Assembly: GCA_019914995.1 (NCBI GenBank)
Contig: CM034138.1
Location: 1,178,001-1,242,000 of the forward strand
Length of the DNA stretch: 64,000 bases
Origin: Acanthochlamys bracteata
Taxonomy: Eukaryota > Streptophyta > Magnoliopsida > Pandanales > Velloziaceae
Direction: 5' to 3'
Shown here: piece after piece, positions 1 through 10,355 of the stretch
How positions within the stretch are numbered: position 1 is the first letter of the stretch
Layout of the letters: the number at the start of each line of letters is the position of its first letter
Made by a program: the position numbers and the translations under genes
Notes under the pieces: generated by a model
Databases searched by the model: none
What the model was told of the DNA's origin: nothing
What the model saw: only the letters and a program-made list of their open reading frames with translations

Positions 1-51
1 AGAAAATTGCATTTCGATATCACAGATTGAAGAAGCGAAAATTTCCGATCG

Positions 52-2787
52 ATGATGGACGGCGAAGAGAAATCGACGCGCCCGATCGGAAGAGATCGAG
101 AGCTGTTGATTTCAGTTCGCAACAATAACTCGGATTCCAAGCCGTCTACTCTTCTTCCTCCTCCTCGCCGCCCCTGCCGCTCACCAGGTCAGTGGTTCTT
201 CTTGTTTTGATCGAATTTAAGGTTGTATCCAGGTGGATTTCGGTTTCACCTTAATTGCAAGTTGTTTCCTTTGACTCATGCTTTTTTAATAACTATGACT
301 AAGTATTTGGTAAGTTAAGCTTGGATTAAAATTGGTATATTAATTAGGTATAGTTATTAATAGGTTTCTGCTGTAAGTTAGGCTTGTTTAGAGTTGAGCT
401 GGCAGGAATTGCCAGTTTGGTAACTGTATCAAGTTCTTAACCGGCATGTATCAAGTTTAGCGGCATGTGTTGGGCCTCCAAGTTAGTATTAGCTTAGGAT
501 AGTAGCCTGAAAGGCCGAGTGAGCCCGAGCAAAAAATGGGCTAATTTTATGGGCTAAGTCCAAATTAATAACATAGAATTTGGAAACGGTGCTCAAATTA
601 AAAAAGGATTAGCTAACTTTAAAATAGGCCAACAAATTGCCACTGGGCCACGTTGGGCACTATTTTGGTAAGTTTAACAACTCATACTTCTTAATAATCT
701 CATATTAGATAGGTGTTAAAATGAATATGTGCTTATATACGAAAGATTTTAGCTAATCATTTTAGTTGGAAGATCTGATCCTATAATTGGTATAGAGCCT
801 GATTACTCTGATAGGATGGAATCATTTGACGTATTAGATGAGAGATTATTGTGCCTACAAATTAAATTGGACTCACATTAGTAGTGAAGGATCAAGTGGG
901 TCCAAATAAAAGACGTGCTAATTTGGTGCTCTGAGGTAGTAGCGCATATGCTTACGATGATGTCTGAATGAAAAAATGGATTAACTAATTTGAAGATTGC
1001 TAACAAACAGCCTTGACTGGGCCAATCTGGGTCTTGTTGTGGTGGGCTTAACAACCTAAGCTCTTTTATACTTTCTGGATGTTGAAATGAGCATATGCTT
1101 ATACGTGAGAAATGTTAACTCTTAAATTATGGGCCAATTATTTTAGCTTGGGGCTTAGATACTATAGCATGTGTGATTAGAAGTAGCTTTAGTTTTAATC
1201 ATTGACATCTTTATTCCTGCTTTTCATTCCAAATTTGGAGTGTTTATGATGGTAAGAAACTTCCTCATGATGCTTCTTTTGCTCAATTTAATGGTACTGC
1301 TCTGAAATATCACTCTCTGCATTAGTTTCACCTATTATCGAACTTTTTGTGATGACGTTGTATTTTGCTATAACTAAATCACCATGTTCATGTGCAGACA
1401 TTTCACAAGGTTGTATGCAGTTGGGCCTCCAAAAAATTCATGACAGGGTTAGCTTCTATCTAATGTATTTATTTGATGTTGCAGTCCTAATGTGTGTGTG
1501 ATTTTTTTTTTTTGCTTGTAGATCTCATTTACGATGTTGGTGCTCTCTATAACCAATTTTAAAATATGGATCACATTTAAGTTAAAAGCTACCCCTGTCC
1601 AAAAATGCAAGTTTAAGTAAGAACTCTTACTTTTTTGGCTTGTTGAGAGTAGTGTTTCCGATAAAACAATTGAGCTGCTGCACCAGTGCTAATATTAAGA
1701 AGGCTTGGGGTTGGTAATACTAGACAATGCATACTTCAGTTTAATATTCTTAGGAACAGCTATCCTACGTATGCCTGTCATGCACTTGTTTCTTAGTATC
1801 TTCAACAGACTATTGGAGGTTTCCTTTATGTGGATATTTGTTGTCTTAGTTGTAGACCACTTGAAGCGATTTTCTAGTGTTTTTATTGATGCTTGTTTCT
1901 AATTTCTTCTTTGTTTTCTTGCAGCGTCATCCTGTTTCCTATAGCTTTCACATAATAAATCACCTGGTGGTTCATTCATTTTGTTGATGGATTTTTCTCT
2001 CAAATCTATAACAGCTTGGAATAGATGTTCATGGTAAACAATTCTTTCACTACCTTCCCTTTTCCATGATGTAAATAATAGGTTTTCTGACATGCAGACT
2101 AATCATGCCTATCTCCTCTTTGAGATTTGTTCTGAATACTCTTAGGGTATTCAATACAGAATGATTACTTGTTGCCTTGTATGTAAGCCAACATGCTATG
2201 CATTTTTTTTCTCATAGGTTCTTCTTTGTTTATAAAGAGTGATTCTTTGCCAGGTTTTGGGTTTATAACTTCTATATCATTAATCTTTTTGGTGGGGATG
2301 TTCATGTCGTCATGGTTAGGGGCTTCTGTTCTTGGCCTTGGAGAGGGGTTCATCAAGCAGATGCCACTCGTTCGCCATTATTTACAATGCATCTAATTAA
2401 ATCAGTGCTGCTATATCTCCTGGTGAGTTAATGATATAATCTTGGTAATTGAAAAGATTGTGTTGAGTGAAAATGTTTTTACCATTTCATTCTCAGACCA
2501 GAATACTTGAGCTTTCAAGGAAGTTGCCACCATAAGGCATCCCAGATGTTGAATATGCATTCGCGTTCATGAGATCAACTCTCATACTACAGTTTAGTGA
2601 CATGAGAGTATGAAAGTTAAACATCGTATCCTGATAGTTCCTTACAGACAGTACAGTAGATGAGTGATGGGTCTTGCATAAAAATTTTTTCAGTTACACT
2701 GGTGAAGCTATGATATGTATACGTATCAACCAACCATCTTTATATTGGAGACATTTTTCAGTCAATTTAAATGATGTAAATAGGTAA
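52..2787 (+). pseudogene. LCV: Decayed LIKE-COV (COV1/DUF502 family) gene
   Basis: Exon-sized blocks separated by introns match the plant LIKE-COV membrane proteins, which affect vascular patterning and Golgi traffic. The first block (52-187) reads MMDGEEKSTRP and ends at a GT donor. Block 1398-1446 encodes SWASKKFMTG. Block 1925-2033 encodes ITWWFIHFVDG but has two adjacent stop codons (TAATAA near 1953) where the family has Phe-Tyr, and then a frameshift. Block 2254-2422 encodes GFITSISLIFLVGMFMSSW, then a one-base frameshift and a TAA before ISAAISP. Later blocks near 2497-2598 (AFKEVATIRHPR) and 2694-2787 (STNHLYIGDIF) carry further stops and shifts. The C-terminal block is missing. Retained introns show a duplicated gene, not a processed retrocopy. 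Reassembly into a protein is not possible without several corrections, so I call it dead with good confidence. Confidence 0.85.
590..1175. repeat. Two diverged direct copies (~210 bp) inside intron 1 of the LIKE-COV relic
   Basis: The stretch near 590-800 resembles 960-1170 in the same order. Both have a GGATTA(G/A)CTAA block, an ACTGGGCCA block, a TTTAACAAC-type or CTTAACAACC block, a GTTGAAATGA(G/A)(T/C)ATATG-like block with GCTTATA, and a later ATTTTAG(T/C)TTGG. The offset is about 370 bases. The unit is unusually rich in GGGCC/GGGCT words, but I cannot name its family. Confidence 0.5.
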
Positions 2788-2789
2788 TC

Positions 2790-3828
2790 CCTTGTTTTTC
2801 TACACCCTACATATTTCGAGAAATTAATCTGAAAATTGTCAAAATTCTTGTTAGCTTTTGCAGAAATTGTTGTTTTGGTCGGTGCCCCAAGTTCTTTCTG
2901 TGCTGGATTTACATTTCATACAAGTTGATGATGACACCAGAGACCGGAGAACCTAGGAACAACTTTTGGCTCCAAACGCTTTTACTCGTGCCCTGAACTT
3001 GGCCAGTTAGTTTTAGTGTCAGCTCTTTTGCTAATAAGTTGCTGTTGCACCGAAAAAATCAAAATGCATTGCAGAATGTACATCTTGCATCTTTTTTTCT
3101 TGTTTTTTCTCCGTAAATATTTCTTTGGGTTCTCAAATTTCCATCTTTGCATGATTTTCTCTAAATCCGTTCTTTCAAAAAGATATTTGCCTACGGACTG
3201 AACCAGGAAAGCCTCTTCTCTACTATCTGTCTCTTTCGAGGGCCTTATACTTCAAACGTAATGTACAAATTTAAACAGCTACGGTCTCGCACCCAAATAT
3301 ACATGCACCGGATAATTTATTTCAATTTTTTATGTTGACATTTCCCAATAAATATTTTATAATAATTTTTAAATATTTAAAATATAAAAAACTTAATCTA
3401 GTAAAATATATTATTTTATTATAAAAAATTAAAAAAATTTTTTAAATACTTTTTGCTTTACATAAAATCCTAAAACTACTACCAAACATCCCCTAACAAG
3501 AAATATTAAAAGGCATAAAAAATAGAACATCCTGCAGTCAGCAGCTACCAAACGGCTATTGTAACACATTGACAACCTCTATATTGACAAATGCATTAGC
3601 TTTAACCCTAAATACATTAAAATTAGCACTTAACAATGTTTGGCTGAACTATATCTAATCTATACTTCTATTGAACATAAACCGTTGGAATTTCCATCTA
3701 AACAAACCGAAAGACGAATGGAACTCACCAGAGATGAAGAAATACCATAACTAATTTTCAAAAAACAGCAGTAATATTAGACTACAACGACATATATAAC
3801 TACGAGCACTGACCACGGAGGGAGACAC
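2790..3828. other. Intergenic; AT-rich repeat remnant at about 3296-3495
   Basis: No coding region is recognisable. The part at 3296-3495 has the same AT-rich body and a CCAAACATCCCCTAA right end resembling the Tourist-like elements elsewhere in the window, but the left end is unclear. The rest may include the 3' flank of the small acidic gene, which reads leftward. Confidence 0.4.
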
Positions 3829-4374
3829 TCAGGCGAGATCTTCCACCAGTAGAGGATGCTCCTTCTCTTCACTCACTCCATCTTCATCTTCAATGTCTTC
3901 GCTGACCTTCTTGTCAAACCCCTGCAAGCCATCCTCACCGTCCAGAACACAGCTCTTCCCTTTCCCCTCTCCCTCTCTCAACTCCTTCCCGCCAATAACA
4001 ACATCATTCTTCTCCAATCCTAGAATCCCATCACCGCCAACAACCACCACCCTATCCTCAGCACTATCCACCAACCCTTTCTCTCCAGCGCCGCAGGAGA
4101 TCTTCGAATCTTCACCGGCTACCAGTTCATCAGACCGTTCACCATTAGTAGGACCCGGATCGGGCACGCAGCCGAAATTTCCATCCTCTTTGTCGCCAGA
4201 GTTAGGAAGGATGCGTGATTTCAGAGCGGTTGCAGCCCGAGAGAATGCTTCACGAATGGAATCAGGCGGCAGAGCGCAGTTCTCAAGCCCCGCATGTTCC
4301 AGACGTGGCGGGCGAATTATAACCCCTCCCTGCACAAGCATCCCCTCTACTACTCCGTCCGCTGTTGTTTCCAT
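3829..4374 (-). CDS. Small acidic plant protein of unknown function, single exon
   Basis: An uninterrupted frame of 181 codons starts at an ATG (METTADGVVEG) and ends in DLA plus stop. The N-terminal third contains RPPRLEHAGLENCALPP followed by SIREAFSRAATALKSRI, a block I associate with short uncharacterised plant proteins of similar length. The middle and C-terminal parts are rich in Gly, Asp and Glu (GEGKGK, EDIEDEDG, SEEKEHP), with no signal peptide or membrane segment. No catalytic motif is visible, so I assign no function. The opposite strand also has a long frame here, but it has proline- and serine-rich shadow composition. The ATG is the first in frame and the region is clearly more GC-rich than its flanks, which supports real coding. 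Confidence 0.7.
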   Translation of the reverse strand: METTADGVVEGMLVQGGVIIRPPRLEHAGLENCALPPDSIREAFSRAATALKSRILPNSGDKEDGNFGCVPDPGPTNGERSDELVAGEDSKISCGAGEKGLVDSAEDRVVVVGGDGILGLEKNDVVIGGKELREGEGKGKSCVLDGEDGLQGFDKKVSEDIEDEDGVSEEKEHPLLVEDLA

Positions 4375-4504
4375 TGATCGATTTATTGATCTTATTTTAA
4401 TTTCTCTAGAGCGTTCTTCTCAGAGCTCGAAGAGAATGTAATAGAAATACCTGGAGAAATGGAAATGAAACGAGCTGCAAAAGTAAGTTTGGCTTCGCCG
4501 CCTT

Positions 4505-4744
4505 TTAGATTGCTTATAAAAATGAAACTTTTATGAAATAAAAAATATTTTTATTTTTTTTTAAAATTTGTTTTATTTTTTTATTTTAAAAAAATAATAA
4601 AAAGATTTTATTCTGTATTTTATATTTTTTAAATTTTTAAATAAATTTTTTATATATTTATAAAATATATATTAAAAAATATAAAATTAAAAAAAATTAA
4701 AAAAAATTGATAAACTGCCTATGAAACGGAGAACCAATCTCCCC
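4505..4744. repeat. Tourist-like AT-rich element
   Basis: The reverse complement of 4700-4744 (GGGG..TTGGTTCTCCGTTTC, later CAGTTTATCAATTTTTTT) matches the left end of the well-bounded element at 14820. The body has the shared AT-rich core. The left boundary near 4505 is approximate. Confidence 0.55.
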
Positions 4745-5489
4745 TTGATGCTGTAGACTTGTCAAACTAGCTAACTATTTTCTGAAATTTTAACAGACGT
4801 ACTGGATCATAAGATTTTAGAGCCCATAACATAGACTACAGAAAGACCATTAAAACAAGCTAACAGAACAAAAAAGCTCAATATACTCTAAAATACTCTA
4901 TAAATCATTACAAAAGTACCCTAAAATTCAATATAATAATTAACAAACGTAAATATTTAAAATAAAATTTCGGAAAATAAAATTTCATATAAAACAAAAA
5001 TTAAGATAAAATGTAAAATAATAGTTAAATATGAAGTGATTTAAATTTAAATTTTACAGAGAAGATAAATTTTGATGTCATTAAAATATGCACTATAATG
5101 TTGTAAGCATCCGAAGAACATCCATCTAACACTTTTTGCAGTTTCCGACTGTTACAAAGTTATTTTTCAGTAATTTCTTATAGTTAACTTTTATTCAAAA
5201 ATTTATTTCTGTGACGAAAACGACAACTTTAATTTCGAGAGTTCCATAAATCCGATCTACAAAGCATTGATAAAACAAAGATTGCACTTTATGATTTTAA
5301 CATTCGAAGCTAACTTAAGTTAAAAAAGCAATACATAAATATAGTGAACCGTGAAACTTTAACATCAATAGCATGCATTCTATCATCCACTCAATTTTTG
5401 TGGCATAACTATTGTCCTTATTCTGAATTATCAAAAAATATAAATTTTTTATAATTATAAAAAATTATAAATTTAATGGAAGTTAAAAT
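4745..5489. other. AT-rich intergenic DNA, nothing recognisable
   Basis: I see no coding frame, RNA gene or bounded repeat here. Confidence 0.4.
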
Positions 5490-6020
5490 GAATATATTGG
5501 ATTCATTAGCTACTAGCCGTTGAACTTCTAATTCACATGCCTAAACAATCTTCAAGGATTTTACCCACACATACTTCAGCAAAAACTGAATAAAACAAAC
5601 GATTATGTTTCATAGCAAGCTGATCAGAAGCCTCAAAGAAACTGAATCAAACAAACAATACTTTCTTATGTAAAGAAACTCGATTTTTCTTAAAGAACTT
5701 CTAAGCTACTATAACTCCTTCCTAACGAACTTTGCTAATTTGAATCCAACTCTTATTGAGTAGGATTCAGCTTAAGTCCTGCAGACAGGACAACTTCGAC
5801 ATGCTTTGTCCTCCTCCATATACGCCAAGATCGGGACAAATAACAAGCAAAATCAAAATGTAATGAACCCCATAAACTAATTACTGAAGTTCATAGGGAA
5901 GAAAGAATATAACCGACCTTACCAACCGTCCCGCGACTACGACAAATTCCACAACGCCAAATCTCAAAGTTTCGAATTGCTTCCTTGAAATACGAAATCA
6001 AGCAATAGAGATGAAGTTCA
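5490..6020 (-). pseudogene. Decayed copy of the 5' part of the adjacent RABG3 gene
   Basis: Two collinear blocks resemble the intact gene. First, 5510-5580 resembles 8488-8570 (GAACTTCT.ATT.ACAT, CTAAACAA, CAAGGATTT), the intron 2/exon 3 border. Second, 5845-6000 resembles 8660-8855: ACAAGCAAAAT, CCATAAAC and the exon 1 donor region, ending in TTCGAATTG.CTCCTT and GAAATCAA of the 5' leader. The coding part of exon 1 is mostly deleted or scrambled. Order and orientation match the functional gene, and the copy lies just beyond its 3' end. It is non-functional. The match was made by eye and the ends are approximate. Confidence 0.55.
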
Positions 6021-6394
6021 GAGAGTTTAAGTTACTAACTCGAGGGTAAAAAATGAATAGAAAATGACAAGCAGGATTTAAGTCTACTTTCTCAGGGATT
6101 ATGCATTATTTATGGAAAACCAAATGACATTGTCCGTGACTACGACAAAAGCGCTTCAAAAAGGACTACTGATATACCAAAAAAATGGGATACCATGTAT
6201 ATTAGTTGTACATGACTGATATCAGATATTATAAGCTCAAATACACACAACAGTACATAGAAAACAATTGTGCTCAGATAAGTAGTGAGTTATTCCAAAT
6301 GAAAACAATTTGCTTCACACTTGCAACGGCATGGTTTCTCAGCATATAAGAAGCTGCACAATAATTAGGGCACACTTGAGGTACTTCCCTCAAC

Positions 6395-8807
6395 CTAGCA
6401 TCCACAACCTGCTGATCCTTGCTGCCGACTGTCGCCAACATCAATGGTTTCAGGTAGATACCTTTAAGAAGAAAACAACATGAACTCAATCACTGGTTTC
6501 TAAAGATATCAACTACTACAGTGAAGCAAAGAATCTTGAACTTACATTTCTTCTTCAGGTTCATTCTTAATGGCAATCTTGGCTATGCATTCAAAGGCAG
6601 CTTCCACATTGTAGCCCTCTTTGGCAGATGTCTCAAAATAAGGGATGTTCCCCTTTGATGCACACCATGCCTTTGCCTTCTTCTCTGAAACCTGGAATTT
6701 CAACATAAATGATAGAAAATGTAAATGCTTCACTAAAATGTACTGAGAAGCAACTAAAGAAGAATGCCCACCACTCTGCTGTTGCCACCATCTATATCGA
6801 TTTTGTTTCCAATCACCAGAAAGGGAAAGTTGTCTGGATCAGATGGGCTAGCCTATATATCAAAGAGGAACAACTGAGCCAACATATCACATAATTTCTG
6901 CTGCACATACTTGGGCTCCAAATGAATATTAGGTTACCTGAATAAGAAATTCCTCTCGCCAATTATTGAGGTTATCAAAAGACTTCATTACATTCACATC
7001 GTAAACAAGAACGCAGCAATCAGCACCACGGTAGAAAGCTACCCCAAGGCTCTGAAATCGTTCCTGGCCTGCTGTATCCCATATCTGAAATAAAGCCAAT
7101 CAGCTATAGTGCCATAAAAATATTGTCTGCAGAATGCCTCAACAAAATTGAAGTTTTAGGACTTCGGAACCAAGTAAAAGTAGTTCAAAACATAGGAATG
7201 GAAAAGCTCATTGATTGAATAGGCTTCTCCTCCAACCTACAAATAGTGCCAGTTTAAGCGGAACTCTTAGAACAAGTGCCTGGCATGCAAGGAAAATGAT
7301 AGTCAGGCTTGTTTCATAGGCACTTGTCTTGGTCACAATCTTTTATCACTTCAGATAGAATATTCCTCCACCCAAAGTATGTTCTAAACAACCAGAGACT
7401 ATGACCTTACCAGTATCATGTAACAGCCTACTAATCCTAGGCGTGGAGGATATGAAAGACTTCATGATACTTTGTTGAAACTGCCCTACAGATAGTCCAA
7501 TTCTTCAAATCATGGGTACACTAAAGAGAAGTCATTCTATGATTCATGTATTATTTATTTATTTATTTATTTTAAATGTCCTACTCTGCATATGAACCAC
7601 ATTATGCAGACAGCTATCATTTTAACAAGTTTTCCTTTATAAATACAGGATGATGACCTTTTCCATAATGTGAACATTCAAGTTCCAGAATTGAAGATAT
7701 ACAATTTACACGACTACTTTGCTGCACTTGTTTACCCACATATGATGAACCTACCTTCAAATATATATCTAACTATTTGTCCAAACTCTTTAGGCATAAT
7801 TTGTCTTTTGCAAGGCTATATATACAGGCCCCAATTTAATAAGTGTTAGTAAGTACAATAATTTAGAGGATGCCCTTCTTATAACCTTATGGAAGGAAGC
7901 ACATCTTTCCTGTGAGAATATTCCTTCAGAAACATATACAGAACATAACAAAGTTGTCTTCAGCAGTCACACATAACAAAAGTCTTGTCCATTGTCAAAA
8001 GGCGAAAAGAATAACGCATGTCGATATAAGAAACTCCACTGAACAAGTCATTACGAGTTAGAATTTTGTTTTACGGTCCAAAATAAGAATATCAGTAGAA
8101 GATTTGAAAGTTGAAAATACTCCGGGTGTATGACTGTAAAATAAGCAGAACCCCCACCATATGCTCATGCATTGCTCCAGAAACTATTCAGAACATGCAT
8201 ATCATCTTAGATGATTATATTTTTGGCACCGAATTCTAGCTATTTATACAAAGCTTAAATAAATCTTGTGCTACTACTTTATATCCCCAGTAAAATATAC
8301 AAGTTACAAGATCTACCTTTGACATTCAAATATCAAATAAAGCACAACTCTTTCAAAAACAACTAGGGATTCAAAGTGAAGGTAAAGACAAGTTCTTTGG
8401 AATATACCTGTAACGTAAACAGCCTATCATCAATCTGGATTTCTTTGGTCAGAAAATCAGCTCCAATCGTTGCTTTATACTGGTTACTGAACTTCTTATT
8501 TACATATCTAAACAACTCCAATCAAGGATTTACTCACGCAAATTTCCAAGTAGAAAACCAAACAAAATTTGCATTTCAATCTCAAAATTTATTATCAAGA
8601 TCAGCAAGCACAAAGCTGAATTCAGGATACTGGTTCATCAGTGACGTCTTCCCAACCCTGAAACAAGCAAAATAAAAAAATATAAACGCCATAAACCTAA
8701 ACCCCACATCTTAATATTCACAAAGAATTAAAAACCAAACATAAGCGATCCTACCCACTGTCTCCAAGTATGATGACTTTGAGAAGCATTCTCCTCCGCG
8801 ACGCCAT
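6395..8807 (-). CDS. RABG3: RAB7-type small GTPase (RABG3 subfamily)
   Basis: Seven exons: 8755-8807, 8631-8657, 8408-8507, 6938-7084, 6772-6852, 6546-6691, 6395-6461. They join to 206 residues, the usual RAB7 length. Visible motifs are the P-loop GDSGVGKT (15-22), the switch II DTAGQE starting at Asp63, NKID (125-128), ETSAK (156-160) and a C-terminal Cys-Gly-Cys for double geranylgeranylation. The N-terminus is [18 protein letters not shown]7 GTPases act on late endosomes and the vacuole in membrane fusion and vacuolar traffic. The start is the conserved Met of the family. The last exon is only 22 codons, and the AT|G TAT junction is needed to restore YLPETIDVG. The intron between exons 3 and 4 is the longest (about 1.3 kb). 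All introns are GT-AG. A partial decayed copy lies just downstream. Confidence 0.95.
7551..7573. repeat. (TTTA)n microsatellite in a RABG3 intron
   Basis: About five ATTT tetranucleotide units in a row in the long intron. Confidence 0.85.
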
Positions 8808-10355
8808 GGATCAGAGCTTCGAATTGTCTCCTTCAATAATGAAATCAATAAATCAAAGCCGAATTATTTTACAGAGTAAGAAAGAGAGAGGGAGAGCTAG
8901 AAAGAGTTCTAGTTTCTAGATTGCGGGAAAAAGACTGAGAAGAGAACGGCGAAGCAATTATAGAGCCTACGTTTTTCGGATACAGGTAGGATCGACGGGG
9001 GGAACTTACTCGAAGAATTTCTAAATTACTACAATAACCTTCTGGACAAGAGAATACTCAGAATAGTAAAGAATCTGCCAGCTCAGCCAAGTGATTCATT
9101 ACTGCCAGCTCAGCAACTTAAGAAAATTTTAAGATGTTTATATTAAATCTTTTAAAGCAAAAAAATATATTCAAAATTTTTATAAAACATAATTAAATTT
9201 GTGTGTAATATACAATATATTTATCTGTAATTTTTAATTAAAAAAATATATGTAAATGGTTGTAACATACTTATTGAAAAATATAAAAATTTTATGAAAT
9301 AAACATTTGCAATAACTACTGTCAAATTTTGTCTAAAGAAATTGTGCTAATTAATATCATCCTGTGCTATTTGTATTTACAAAAGGCAAATAAGAGTCCG
9401 TTTGGAATTACTTATGAAATAAATTTTTATTTTTTTAACAAACAAATTTTATTTTTTTTACTTTCAAATAATAAAAAAATATACAATAAAAAGATCTCAT
9501 TATATAAAATTTTTTTATATTTTCTAAATTTTTAAATAAATTTTTGAATACTTATAAAATATGTATTAAAAAAGGTAAAATTAAAAATTAAAAAATTTTG
9601 TTAAAAAAAAGTAAAAACAAACGCACCCTAAACAATCAGAACGTTTAGAGTAGTTTTGAAATAAATTTTTTTTAAAAAATTATTTTATTTCAAAAATATT
9701 AGTTTTTTAAAAATATTTATTTTTTAAAAAACAAATTTTATTTATGTGTAATTTTTTTATATTTTTAAAAATTTAAATAAATTATTTAAATATTTATCAA
9801 AAAATATAAAATAAAAAAATAAAAATTTGAAAATCATGAGGTACATCAAGATTTAAGACCTGTGAACAATATCACCAATTTCCTAGATCAATATGACGCG
9901 ATCACCTATCCACATTGTTGTAATAATAATAGCTCACACTCTATTGATATATTAGTGCTTATTTTCTGCTAAAAGCAGAAAGTAAGCTGTGCTAAACATG
10001 GTCTATAGTTATTTGTTTAGAATAGGTTTTCAAAAACAAATTTTAAAAAATAAATAAAAAGTAAGTTAATAAAAATAATTTTTTTAAAAAAATATAAAAA
10101 GACTTTAGCCAAAAAATTACTTACGAAATCACTTACACTGAATTATGGAATCAGTAAGTCAAATAGTTGAAATGAGTAAATCAATGAAGCCATAAAAGAA
10201 TGACCAATTAGCATATAGTTACAGCAACATACTGTTAAAAGTCGCTAATTCTTCTAGAATAAATAGGATTCGTAGTTTCCTAGCAAGCATCTCAACGTTG
10301 ATTCACCAAGTAATTGGAAAGAAGAGTCAGAGACTTTCAGTGTTTATCTATCTTG
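8808..10355. other. RABG3 upstream region and repeat-rich spacer to the PERK gene
   Basis: Bases 8808 to about 9000 are the 5' leader and promoter of RABG3, with a GA-rich tract near 8880. The remainder holds one complete Tourist-like element (listed separately) and two truncated relatives near 9637-9830 and 10010-10130. Downstream is the 3' flank of the PERK gene. No further gene is visible. Confidence 0.55.
9394..9628. repeat. Tourist-like MITE, 235 bp, TAA target duplication
   Basis: The left end GAGTCCGTTTGG and right end CAAACGCACCC form short terminal inverted repeats. TAA precedes the left end (9391-9393) and follows the right end (9629-9631). The interior is AT-rich with no coding capacity. 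A three-base TAA/TTA duplication is the hallmark of PIF/Harbinger MITEs. Confidence 0.75.

Noticed and set aside
3893-4441. A 182-codon + strand frame overlapping the acidic gene
   Set aside because: Its Ser/Pro-rich translation is the expected shadow of the minus-strand acidic coding sequence, and the minus frame starts and stops more sensibly.
5690-5735. Apparent match of this segment to 9013-9050 upstream of RABG3
   Set aside because: It is out of order relative to the other collinear blocks, short and AT-rich. Treated as chance.
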